The notes beneath the pieces were generated by a model, which did not search any database, had not been told where the DNA came from, and was given only the letters and a program-made list of their open reading frames with translations. A DNA stretch of 38,412 nucleotides, from NCBI GenBank assembly GCA_947174015.1, contig CAMWHJ010000027.1:1-38412 (forward strand), in the 5' to 3' direction. This document shows, one piece after another, positions 25,174 through 33,623 of the stretch (positions are counted from its first letter, which is position 1; each line of letters opens with the position of its first letter). This DNA is from an uncultured Lachnospiraceae bacterium. GTDB lineage: Bacteria > Bacillota > Clostridia > Lachnospirales > Lachnospiraceae. Made by a program: the position numbers and the translations under genes.

Positions 25174-26382
25174 TTAAAGTGGCTTGTTTCTTTTCTCTGT
25201 CAAGGAGGCCCGTTTCACTGCTCCGCTGCCAAATCTCTCTCTAATAGAATCCATGGCTTTATCAAGACGTTCCAATTTCTCATAATCTGTGTTATCAAAC
25301 ATGGACAGCTGCCGTACTCCTTCTCCCTCTGTAACCCTTCCTGTCTGTATTCCTATCAATCGAACGGGTGTTCCATCCCAAAATTCCTCCAACAACTGAC
25401 AAGCCACCTGATGTATTTCATCTGTAATGTTAGTGGGATGTTCCAAAATACACTGATGAGAAGCATTCGTCATATCAAAGAATCGAAGCCCCACAGACAC
25501 CATCTCAATTTTCACTCCATCCTTTCGAAGCCGCCTTCCGATATTCTCTGCCAAAGACAACAGAATCATCTGTGCGGTACTGACATCAGACACATCAAAA
25601 GAAAGAGTAGTGGAATTGCCATACCCTTTATTGCTCTCCTTATGATGTTCCACAAAGGACACATCTTTCCCATTAGCAAAATTCCAGATAGTTTCTCCCT
25701 GTTTTTTCATCACAGACTGCAATATCTCTTTGTCCGTCCGGGCTAAATCACCAATGGTATAAATGCCAAGGGAGTTCAGCTTCTTCTCCGCTGCTTTTCC
25801 CACAAAAAACAGTTCACGCACTGACAAGGGCCACATTTTCTCCTGAATTTCTTCCGGAAACAAGGTGTGTACCTTATCCGGTTTCTCAAAATCACTGGCC
25901 ATCTTAGCCAACAGCTTGTTATTGGAAATACCCACATTTACCGTAAATCCCAAAGTATCATAGATTTCCTTCTTTATGCACTCTGCTGCCTGTCGGGGTT
26001 TGCCGAAAAGCTTTTCTGTGCCAGTCATATCCACAAATGCCTCATCCACACTGAATCGCTCCACATCAGGTGAATAGTTCTTCAGAATATTCATAAATTT
26101 CTCGGAATATTGCAAATATATCTCATGGCGGGGAGGCACAATTACCAGATGGGGACATTTACGAAGTGCATCCACAATGGGTTCCCCTGTCTGCACCTTG
26201 TATTTCTTGGCCTGCATGGACTTTGCGAGAATGATTCCATGACGCTTTGCCTTATCACCGCCAATGGCAGAAGCAATGGTGCGCAGATCCCTCTCCTTTC
26301 CCTCTGCCTGCATTCGGTAAACGGATTCCCAAGATAGGAACGCATTATTTACATCAATATGAAATATAATTTTTTCCGCCAT
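25174..26382 (-). CDS. dinB: DNA polymerase IV, Y-family (DinB)
   Basis: This 402-residue translesion polymerase copies past damaged bases. The catalytic palm is clear: FHIDVNNAFLSWE with the first metal Asp, RHGIILAKSMQAKKYKV, and the SVDEAFVDMTG motif with the Asp-Glu pair. The thumb helix-hairpin-helix (SLGIYTIGDLAR) and the little-finger domain follow. FHIDVNNAFLSWE is the Firmicutes form rather than the E. coli MDxDxFFAS form. No beta-clamp QLxLF motif is seen at the very end; QLSMF near residue 372 is the likely clamp contact. It stands as a single gene. Confidence 0.94.
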   Translation of the reverse strand: MAEKIIFHIDVNNAFLSWESVYRMQAEGKERDLRTIASAIGGDKAKRHGIILAKSMQAKKYKVQTGEPIVDALRKCPHLVIVPPRHEIYLQYSEKFMNILKNYSPDVERFSVDEAFVDMTGTEKLFGKPRQAAECIKKEIYDTLGFTVNVGISNNKLLAKMASDFEKPDKVHTLFPEEIQEKMWPLSVRELFFVGKAAEKKLNSLGIYTIGDLARTDKEILQSVMKKQGETIWNFANGKDVSFVEHHKESNKGYGNSTTLSFDVSDVSTAQMILLSLAENIGRRLRKDGVKIEMVSVGLRFFDMTNASHQCILEHPTNITDEIHQVACQLLEEFWDGTPVRLIGIQTGRVTEGEGVRQLSMFDNTDYEKLERLDKAMDSIRERFGSGAVKRASLTEKRNKPL

Positions 26383-26716
26383 CCCTTCCTACACCCCAAT
26401 CTTTTTCTTTTCCTATATTTTATCAGAACATTTGTTCTTTGTAAAGTGTCTTTTCCTGCCACATATAAGTATAAAACACATTATTTTTCAGGTACAATCT
26501 TGGCATCTATTGCCAAGGAATGCATCATTACCATTGGCATAATTTAGCCCCATGCATCAAACATGCATGGGGCTAAATGGTTACTGTGGACAGCAACTAA
26601 CATATGTAACAACATCAACACAAGAGACAGCTATGGAAAAGCAAAAGGTTTTTATTCCCTCACGCTTTCTGGGTTTTAACATTGCCTTGGATTCTTTTAT
26701 TTTATCTTTGCAGATT
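26383..26716. other. Intergenic stretch with a 16-bp perfect palindrome
   Basis: Within this gene-free stretch ATTTAGCCCCATGCAT (26542-26557) and its exact reverse complement (26563-26578) surround a five-base loop. It lies about 140 bases past the end of the protease gene but has no T-run, so it is either an atypical terminator or a protein site. No gene is visible. Confidence 0.55.
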
Positions 26717-29700
26717 TTATTCTAAATTCGTTATACTTCCATTAGAGATACCCCATACTCCTGCATTCACATTGTAATTGGAACCATCTCTGCTGTCCCA
26801 GGAATCACTTCCATTATTGAAACATAGCGAAATGGAATCCGCATCTCCTAGAGGGATTACTGCTTTATGGGTGTAACCGCATTTTTCTGCGGTGGCTGCC
26901 ATTACCATTCCCGGAACATTCGTCCAAGAACCATTTCCAATGCAGTAATGAACATATGGTGTATTCCATCCTGTGTTATAATATATAGTTACGGTTTTCT
27001 CTGTGACTATTTCCTGTAAATTTTTCAGAACACCATTTTTTATACCATAAACACCTGCTTCTGCACTATAATTGGAACCATTTTGGCTGTCCCATAAATT
27101 GTTTCCGTTATTAAAACAAAAAGTCGCTGTATTGGCGTCTGCAAGGTCAATTACATATTTCCATGTATAACCTTCCTTATCACTGTCTGTCTCCATCAAC
27201 ACTCCCGGTACTTCTGTCCATTCACCAGAATCGGTCTTATAATGAATGTAAGCCTGACTCCATGAATCATTGGCATAATAGATGGTTGTGCTCTTTCCAG
27301 CAATTGGAGTAGGTATCGCTGTTGGAGTCAAAATAGCTGCATTTAAATCAGTCAACACGCTTTCCTTTATGCCATATGTTCCCATTCCTACATTGTAATT
27401 ACTTCCGTTTTTACTGTCCCAAGAACCGTTTCCATTATTAAAGCATACAACAGCCCCATTTTCTTCGCCTAATTCAATCGTGTATTTCCATGTATAGCCA
27501 TTCTGTTCACTGGTGACCTCCATCAATGTTCCCGGTACTGTGGTCCAATCGCCATTACCAACTTTATAATGAATATATGCCTTATCCCATGAATTATTTG
27601 CATAGTAGACGGTTGCTTTGTGAGCAATCTCATCTCCAATCGTATAAGATATTGTATATGTTGCTGTTTCACCAGCGTGATCTGTGGTATTGACTGTAAT
27701 CTCATACTCACCATTTTCTTTTGGAACCCATTCTATTGTATCACTATAATAAGAACGTTTACTTTCTGCGGTACCCGTTGTTTTATTTCGAATGGTCCAG
27801 TTTCCACTAATACCATATTTATAAATATATGGATTCTGGCGTTCTTCCGTTAAGACAATTTCTGTTCCTGCTTTTTGAGGAGACGGTACACTTGTTTTAA
27901 TATTTGAGATCGTAAATGGAGCTAACTCAAATGATTGCTCTTTTGTTATTGTCTGCCCATAAGCATCTGTTACCGTTACAGAAAATACATATTTCCCCGT
28001 TTCATATACACTAGAGTAGTAATTATATTTTGAACCAGCGTATTTATCCATCAGTCTATGTTCTACTACACTGGCACTGCCTTCTTTTCTTACAGAGCAC
28101 TCATAGGAATAGGGAGTTATGCCTCCCTGTGCAGCTATTTCAAAGCTGCTGTACTTTTTCTGTATCCCAGTTGTATTTATTTCCACAGAAGTCAATGTGA
28201 CATCCTTTCCGCCAAAACCATTGACACCTGCAGTAACGGTATAATCTTGTCCTCCATTATTGTCCCATGAATTTTTTCCATTATTAAAGCAGACCGTTGC
28301 CATCTCTTTTCCAACCTCTATTGCATATACCCATGTGTAACCTTCTGTACCACTGTCTAACATCTGCACACCGGGTACACTTGTCCATGCACCGTTTCCA
28401 ACTTTATAATGAATGTATGCTTCATTCCATGAGCTATTGTTGTATAATACATATGCCGTGCTCTCCGTACCAATAATGTACTTCAATTCTTTGGAAACCG
28501 TCACACCTTTTTCATCTGTCACAGTATATCGTATGGTATATATACCGCTTTCTTTTGGTGACCAGTCTGCACTATAATTATCTGTCATTGGAAGCTTTTG
28601 TGTAGTTCCGTTTTTCTCTATGATATACGCATATGTACTTTTTCCCGGCTCATCATTTTCCACAACTGCACTTAATTTTATGGTGGCACCAACTCTCTGT
28701 GGTGATGCTGCGTCAGTGTTTATTTGTGATATGGTAGCTGGCACTTTTGGCAGTTCTATATCAAAAGACATACAATCCAATTCTTTTTTAATATTATAAA
28801 CACGGATTCCCAAATCTGTATCATCATTATAAAGCTTAAAATTCGAAAATTCTGTTCTGTTTGTACTTCCGTTATAGTATGAATCATAAACTTTTCTGTT
28901 TTGTTCTCTTAATAAATAGACTTCATCTGGTGGTCCATCAAAATTGCCTTTTTTGGCGGTGTTCACCCGGTAAAAAATCAGACCCTCTCGATCTAAACTG
29001 CTGTCAAAACCAGAAGTTCTGCTGCCCCGATATTCTATCATAAAATACTGGTCTGTTTTTCCCTCAACTGGGATCTTGTATGCCACCGTATTTTGTGATG
29101 ATTCAGCGGTAGATGGTCCAAGCCTGTAATGTCCTGAATGGTTAATGGTTTCAATGGCATTGTCATCAATCCAGCCGCCATATCTGCTTTTTTCATGTAC
29201 TGTGGGATGTCCTGCGTTTAAACTGGTATTTGCCATAATGCTCCAAATTTCCAAAGGTCTTTGAAGATCATCCGTGGAATTACTGGAACGATACATATCA
29301 GGATAACCTAAAGAATGCATAAACTCGTGGGTGATTGTTCTGCTGATATCCGTTTTCTGGGCAAATGTAATTAAATTATATGGTTGTTTTACTCCATTTA
29401 CATTCACGTAATATTTGTGTGACCATAACAAATCATTCCATTCTTCACAGTCCGGCACCATAAACACCAGATTGTATGGCTCGCCAGCAATCCCCAGCTT
29501 CTCTAAAAAATCATTTCCCATAAAATTGACGGCATTGTTTAACAAAGTCTCACGTCTGTCTGCCTTCTGTATTTCCGTATATCCGTTAGGATTATCAGCC
29601 GATTTCTTTTTATAGTAAGATACCGGCTGCTTATCTACATAACATATAGATGTTCCATCTGTACTCTGAGGCCAAAAATAGGTATTTGCCTTTATTTGTC

Positions 29701-30103
29701 CCCATGAAAATTCATCCACATATGCTTTTAGACTATTGTCATATCCTCCGTATAAGCTTTTGATATAATTGTATCCGCCACGCTCATCATAAATGTTTTC
29801 CGGCTCGTCAGCAAAACGAATAAACACAACTACCTCATTAACTGTCTTAGATTCTTCTCCTGATTGAGTATAGCAAGATATTCCTCCGCCGCTCTGTTCC
29901 CATGCATCAAAAACCGTAAGACCATCATCCAGCACACAGCCGCATAACATCTCATCTGCGTTACTTTGTGCCTGAATATGTTCCTGCTTCGTATTCTGTA
30001 CTTCCGCTGCATAAATAGTATTCATCGGAATTATGGTTGATATTATCACCGCCAGAATACTTAAAAATCTTAGAATAACACTTTTTTCTTTTTTTGTTAC
30101 CAT
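26717..30103 (-). CDS. Secreted M6-type metalloprotease with four CBM25/26-like repeats
   Basis: The 1128-residue protein starts with a signal peptide (KKEKSVILRFLSILAVIIST, ending near IYAAEV). The protease domain has the zinc site HEFMHSLGYPD (259-269, HExxHxxGxxD) as in immune-inhibitor-A (M6) enzymes. After about residue 460 come Ig-like segments with IYTIRYTVTDEKG and EITVNTTDHAGETATY. Four copies of a module of about 90 residues follow, at about 555-650, 835-925, 940-1030 and 1040-1128. Each has YIHYKVGNGxW, VPG, a GYTWKY strand and CFNNGxxxWDS, the style of starch-binding CBM25/26. It probably cuts protein while bound to starch-like glycan. No cell-wall anchor is seen, so it may be released or held by the modules. 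Start ATG 30103 follows AAGGTGGAAG. Confidence 0.86.
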   Translation of the reverse strand: MVTKKEKSVILRFLSILAVIISTIIPMNTIYAAEVQNTKQEHIQAQSNADEMLCGCVLDDGLTVFDAWEQSGGGISCYTQSGEESKTVNEVVVFIRFADEPENIYDERGGYNYIKSLYGGYDNSLKAYVDEFSWGQIKANTYFWPQSTDGTSICYVDKQPVSYYKKKSADNPNGYTEIQKADRRETLLNNAVNFMGNDFLEKLGIAGEPYNLVFMVPDCEEWNDLLWSHKYYVNVNGVKQPYNLITFAQKTDISRTITHEFMHSLGYPDMYRSSNSTDDLQRPLEIWSIMANTSLNAGHPTVHEKSRYGGWIDDNAIETINHSGHYRLGPSTAESSQNTVAYKIPVEGKTDQYFMIEYRGSRTSGFDSSLDREGLIFYRVNTAKKGNFDGPPDEVYLLREQNRKVYDSYYNGSTNRTEFSNFKLYNDDTDLGIRVYNIKKELDCMSFDIELPKVPATISQINTDAASPQRVGATIKLSAVVENDEPGKSTYAYIIEKNGTTQKLPMTDNYSADWSPKESGIYTIRYTVTDEKGVTVSKELKYIIGTESTAYVLYNNSSWNEAYIHYKVGNGAWTSVPGVQMLDSGTEGYTWVYAIEVGKEMATVCFNNGKNSWDNNGGQDYTVTAGVNGFGGKDVTLTSVEINTTGIQKKYSSFEIAAQGGITPYSYECSVRKEGSASVVEHRLMDKYAGSKYNYYSSVYETGKYVFSVTVTDAYGQTITKEQSFELAPFTISNIKTSVPSPQKAGTEIVLTEERQNPYIYKYGISGNWTIRNKTTGTAESKRSYYSDTIEWVPKENGEYEITVNTTDHAGETATYTISYTIGDEIAHKATVYYANNSWDKAYIHYKVGNGDWTTVPGTLMEVTSEQNGYTWKYTIELGEENGAVVCFNNGNGSWDSKNGSNYNVGMGTYGIKESVLTDLNAAILTPTAIPTPIAGKSTTIYYANDSWSQAYIHYKTDSGEWTEVPGVLMETDSDKEGYTWKYVIDLADANTATFCFNNGNNLWDSQNGSNYSAEAGVYGIKNGVLKNLQEIVTEKTVTIYYNTGWNTPYVHYCIGNGSWTNVPGMVMAATAEKCGYTHKAVIPLGDADSISLCFNNGSDSWDSRDGSNYNVNAGVWGISNGSITNLE

Positions 30104-30173
30104 ATTCTTCCACCTTCTTTCCATAAAAGAATATACACAAAAATTGGGGTTTCGTCAATGGTTTTCAGATCTG

Positions 30174-30216
30174 AAACTGAGGGCAACAGAGAGGTAATCT
30201 ATGCTGCCCTTAGTTT
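30174..30216. terminator. Hairpin between the GNAT remnant and the protease gene
   Basis: AAACTGAGGGCA pairs with TGCCCTTAGTTT with one G-U pair. It lies 20 bases after the GNAT stop on the minus strand and upstream of the protease gene. The loop is long (19 bases) and T-runs are short, so strength is uncertain. Confidence 0.5.
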
Positions 30217-30236
30217 TATAAAAGCCCATAAGCATT

Positions 30237-30671
30237 TTACATTCTGCAAACCATAATAAATTCTTCCTGATTTTCATCAACAATTTCAAATCCCACCTTC
30301 TGATACATTTTGACTGCATAATTCTCTTTTTGCACAGCTAAAGATGCCTGTCTATATCCCTTATCTTTCAGTTCATCCAGCATTTTTTCCATAAGTTTTG
30401 TACCAATGCCAACTCCTCGGCAGTCTTTGTATAGTGAGATTGCAAATGAAGGTGTATCATCATCGATATGTCCATAATCATTCATAATACGCACCCAAAC
30501 AGCTCCTACTAAGGTTCCGTCCACTTCTGCCACAAAACCCATATCGCTCTTATGATTGCCAAAATCCTCTACATACACCTGTAATTCCGGCAATTCAATA
30601 ATAGATTTCTCAGGTGCCTTGACACCCTCCAGAATGTAAATTGCTTCATACAGAAAATCATTTAATGAAGG
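30237..30671 (-). pseudogene. GNAT acetyltransferase cut at its 5' end by the dispersed repeat
   Basis: The C-terminal core is intact: FVAEVDGTLVGAVWVRIM, SLYKDCRGVGIGTKLMEKML with the acetyl-CoA loop, and ENYAVKMYQKVGFEIV. The frame continues upstream of any normal start through YPSLNDFLYEAIYILEGVKA, which is the usual GNAT beginning, and then runs straight into repeat copy 2 and a stop. The only in-frame start is TTG 30593 without a ribosome site. The first codons have been lost to the repeat, so the gene is probably inactive. Confidence 0.75.
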
Positions 30672-30728
30672 ATATCCACTTTTTCTTACGGTCTGTGCAG
30701 TAAATGCACAGACCTACGGAACAGTTAC
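30672..30728 (+). repeat. Dispersed hairpin repeat, copy 2 (57-bp short form)
   Basis: It runs from ATATCCAC to ACAGTTAC and holds the same 10-bp hairpin as the other copies. It lies between the headless GNAT and the RpiB-like gene, and supplies the TAA stop codon of the latter. Confidence 0.85.
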
Positions 30729-31363
30729 GATTCTTTATACTTACAAATCTCCTTTACCACCTTTGTATCTTTCCCGTGTTCTAATATGTATTGATACACA
30801 TTATTTTTCTGAAAGACAGATGCCAAGAACTCTCTATCTACCTGTGGCAGTATTTCCAGTAATGATTTCTTGGTGATACCATTGAATTCCTTCAGCATTT
30901 TCGTGTCTCTTTGTTTTCGTTCTGCATCTTCTTTGGGATAACCCTTTCCAAAGGGCTCGGCAAATAAAGCCTTCAATGTTGATTTCAAATTTATTTCACC
31001 AGCCCATCCATAATTCAATCCCAGAGGATAGGAAATTGCATTACCATCATTAATTTGTCCAAACAGATAGGCATCTGCCGGATTTTCCACATACCCACAT
31101 AACACGCCCGGCAGGCTGTTGCATGCCAACATCATTCCCTGTCCTGAGGAACAACCTGTAATCACAAAATCCACTGCTTTGCTCTCCAAGAGCATACTGA
31201 TACAAAAAGCTGTCTGTATATAAGAAAATTCTATGATTTCCTCTGGAAAAACACCAAAGTTTATCACTTTGTTTTTTGATGTATTTACACTTTCGCATAC
31301 ACATTCTTCCAACATTTTATTTTTTTCCCTTTGGGAACTTCCTTGTATAATTGCAATTTTCAT
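30725..31363 (-). CDS. RpiB/LacA/LacB family sugar-phosphate isomerase-like protein
   Basis: The 212-residue protein has the RpiB fold signatures: MKIAIIQGSSQ, then FVITGCSSGQGMMLACNSLP with the active-site Cys region, GVLCGYVENPADAYLFGQIN and the ISYPLGLNYGWAGEINLKST segment. Typical RpiB is about 150 residues; the extra C-terminal part is seen in a subfamily whose substrate is not clear. It overlaps the upstream XRE-TPR gene by four bases (ATGA), so they are translationally coupled. Its stop codon lies in the dispersed repeat, so the true C-terminus may have been a little longer. Confidence 0.85.
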   Translation of the reverse strand: MKIAIIQGSSQREKNKMLEECVCESVNTSKNKVINFGVFPEEIIEFSYIQTAFCISMLLESKAVDFVITGCSSGQGMMLACNSLPGVLCGYVENPADAYLFGQINDGNAISYPLGLNYGWAGEINLKSTLKALFAEPFGKGYPKEDAERKQRDTKMLKEFNGITKKSLLEILPQVDREFLASVFQKNNVYQYILEHGKDTKVVKEICKYKES

Positions 31364-32427
31364 CTATATTCATCTCCATCCCACTTCTGCAAACTTATCT
31401 GCACCTCTTCCAACTCACATAATTTTGCCAAAACACCATCTGCCATAATACCCCGCAGCATCATCTTTTTTGCCAATCCTTGATTTTCTTTTCTCGTATT
31501 TGCTGTTTTAATTGTGGGGGCAAACAACAGTGGATTTGGTGTCAGCCCTTCTTTTGCATGACTTTCCAAATAAGAAATCAGATAGGAGGCTGCTTCCTGC
31601 TCCTGTCCCAATGTTCCATATACTTCTGCCAAAATAATATCACTGCTGCCAGAACCATGATAAAAAATTTCATCCAATTTCTTATAAATTGCACATAATT
31701 CCAACACCTTTTGTTTATCAGACGGTGCTTTTTCAATCATCATTGCCAAGCAGCTTAACATTTGACTGACCAACAAATACATTCTCTTTTGCAGGATCTC
31801 TATGACCTTATCCGACTGCCCTTTCTTACCATACAGCTGTATCCAAAGTCCGGTGGCATCCACGGATGACTCCGGCAATTCATTTAAAAATGCCTCTGCT
31901 TGCTCCAAATGATTTTCCTGAAGTTCTAAGGCTGCCAAGGAAGAAATGGCTATTGGACGATACTCTATATTTTTACTTTCATAGACTTCTTCGAGTAATT
32001 GCTTTTTCTGCTGGTTCCATCTCTGTTTATCTGCATCCGTTATTTCCGTATTCTGTATAGCAAAATTTGTAAGTAATGCAGCTGCATGATATTTAAGCTC
32101 GATACTATTGGGATATTGATGCAATAATTTTTGTAGTTGTTCCTCCGCCTTTTCCACGCCTAACTCTTGCTGCATTTTTATAATATGCTCCGCATATTCA
32201 GCAACCTTTTCTTTTGGTAAATTTTCCTGATATTTCAGCAAAGTGTCAATATTTGTTCCCAGGGCTCTTGCCAACGGGCACAATAATGTAATGTCAGGAT
32301 AAGAAGTATCTGTCTCCCACTTACTGATAGCAGGAGCTGATATTCCCAGTTCCAAGGCAAGCTGTTCCTGTGTCATGCCTTTTAACTTACGCAGTTCTGC
32401 GATTCTATTTCCAATCTGTAATTCCAT
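31360..32427 (-). CDS. XRE-family regulator with TPR-like C-terminal part
   Basis: The 355-residue protein begins with a helix-turn-helix of the Cro/CI type (IAELRKLKGMTQEQLALELG, then ISAPAISKWETDTSYPDI). The remaining 280 residues are helical with TPR-like repeats and are rich in Leu, Gln and Glu. This looks like a cytoplasmic sensor-regulator. The start at 32427 is set by AGAGGTG seven bases upstream; an open extension of 13 codons lacks a site. It is coupled to the RpiB-like gene downstream, which it may regulate together with itself. Confidence 0.87.
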   Translation of the reverse strand: MELQIGNRIAELRKLKGMTQEQLALELGISAPAISKWETDTSYPDITLLCPLARALGTNIDTLLKYQENLPKEKVAEYAEHIIKMQQELGVEKAEEQLQKLLHQYPNSIELKYHAAALLTNFAIQNTEITDADKQRWNQQKKQLLEEVYESKNIEYRPIAISSLAALELQENHLEQAEAFLNELPESSVDATGLWIQLYGKKGQSDKVIEILQKRMYLLVSQMLSCLAMMIEKAPSDKQKVLELCAIYKKLDEIFYHGSGSSDIILAEVYGTLGQEQEAASYLISYLESHAKEGLTPNPLLFAPTIKTANTRKENQGLAKKMMLRGIMADGVLAKLCELEEVQISLQKWDGDEYR

Positions 32428-32862
32428 AGCTTTCACCTCTCTGTCTTTTCCGGCCGGTAACATCATTATAAGATCTATTGTATGAAATCACAATGGAGGC
32501 TCTGTTAATAAAAGGTCAGTTTTTATTAACCAGCCGTTAAACACAACTACCAGCATTTCCGCAATAATGCTGCTAAACTGTTAAGTTCTTTGTAACTATT
32601 CAGTACCTTCATAGTTACAAGCAAAGAACCATGCAAAATTGCCTGCGGCAATGGTTCTTTGCCTGTTATATCCACTTTTTCTTACGGTCTGTGCAGTAAA
32701 TGCACAGACCTACGGAACAGTTACAGTTCTTTCTTTTAAATTATCTTATATTTTCTTTCGAAGATATGTTATGAATTCTATATGAAAAAATCCTGGCACT
32801 CCTGCCACTTTTCTGCTATACTCATATCCAGAACAATACAAACACATTTCGAGGATACTATC
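32428..32862. other. Divergent intergenic stretch holding repeat copy 3
   Basis: The spacer between the XRE regulator (minus) and the RluA-type gene (plus) holds the full-length dispersed repeat and short inverted pieces such as AATAAAAGG...TTTTTATTAAC. A plus-strand frame is open from 32782, but its start has no ribosome site. I see no extra gene. Confidence 0.55.
32592..32724 (+). repeat. Dispersed hairpin repeat, copy 3 (full length, 133 bp)
   Basis: The element starts GTAACTATTC and ends GAACAGTTAC, so the ends are near-perfect inverted repeats. Inside are three hairpins: GTAACTAT / ATAGTTAC, AAAGAACCAT / ATGGTTCTTT with an inner ATTGCC / GGCAAT stem, and GGTCTGTGCA / TGCACAGACC. It has no coding capacity and looks like a MITE or structured-RNA repeat. 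Confidence 0.85.
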
Positions 32863-33576
32863 ATGCAGCCATTACAACCTATAAGTCCCATCAAAGATTC
32901 CATATTATATGAAGACAGCCATATTCTCCTATGCCACAAAAAGTCTGGCATTCCGGTTCAAACCAGAAAATTACAGGAAAAGGATTTGGAAAGCCTGCTG
33001 AAAAACTATCTGGCACAAAAAAATTCTCCAAATCCCTATTTAGGTGTCATAAATCGTCTGGATCAGCCGGTGGAAGGGATTATTCTTTTTGCCAAGACAA
33101 AAGAGGCAGCCGCAAAGCTGACAGAACAGCTCACTCATCACAAGATAAGTAAAAAATATCTTGCCATCACCTCAACACCCTTCATCCCAGAAAAGGGCAC
33201 ATTACAGGATTATCTGTTCAAAGACGGAAAACAAAACTGCTCTAAGGTGGTGACTTCTGATACTTTGGGCGGAAAACCAGCCTCTCTGGATTATCAGGTG
33301 CTTTCTACCATGGAAAATCACTCTCTGGTGGATATTTGCCTCCATACAGGCCGCCACCACCAGATTCGTGTACAGTTATCCCATGCTGGTGCTCCCTTAC
33401 TGGGAGATATGAAATATGGTGGAGAACCAGCCAGACAGCTTTGTCTGTGCTCCTATTTTTTAGCCTTTTTTCATCCTGCCACCGGAAAAAAACTTACCTT
33501 TTGTGTGAAACCCCAAAATCCGGAATTTCAAGTATTCTCTCATCAGATCAAATCTGCCATCACACATTCTGTATAA
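32863..33576 (+). CDS. RluA-family pseudouridine synthase
   Basis: The enzyme turns uridine into pseudouridine in RNA. The catalytic Asp lies in NRLDQPVEGI, a variant of HRLDxxTSG; further RluA motifs are GIPVQTRKLQ, KKYLAITSTPF and HTGRHHQIRVQLSHAG with LLGDMKYGG. The S4 domain is absent. I chose ATG 32863 (237 residues), with GAGG eight bases before it; an in-frame ATG at 32782 has no site. The exact RNA target is not known. It reads with the AI-2E permease gene 47 bases later. Confidence 0.9.
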   Translation: MQPLQPISPIKDSILYEDSHILLCHKKSGIPVQTRKLQEKDLESLLKNYLAQKNSPNPYLGVINRLDQPVEGIILFAKTKEAAAKLTEQLTHHKISKKYLAITSTPFIPEKGTLQDYLFKDGKQNCSKVVTSDTLGGKPASLDYQVLSTMENHSLVDICLHTGRHHQIRVQLSHAGAPLLGDMKYGGEPARQLCLCSYFLAFFHPATGKKLTFCVKPQNPEFQVFSHQIKSAITHSV

Positions 33577-33623
33577 ATTCTGCCTGCACTCCATATACTA
33601 TTTCCAAACTAGGAGGTATAAGT

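Noticed and set aside
33336-33623. N-terminal 96-residue extension of the AI-2E transporter frame
   Set aside because: It lies inside the RluA-type gene in another frame, and the permease has an ideal AGGAGG site at its own ATG 33624.
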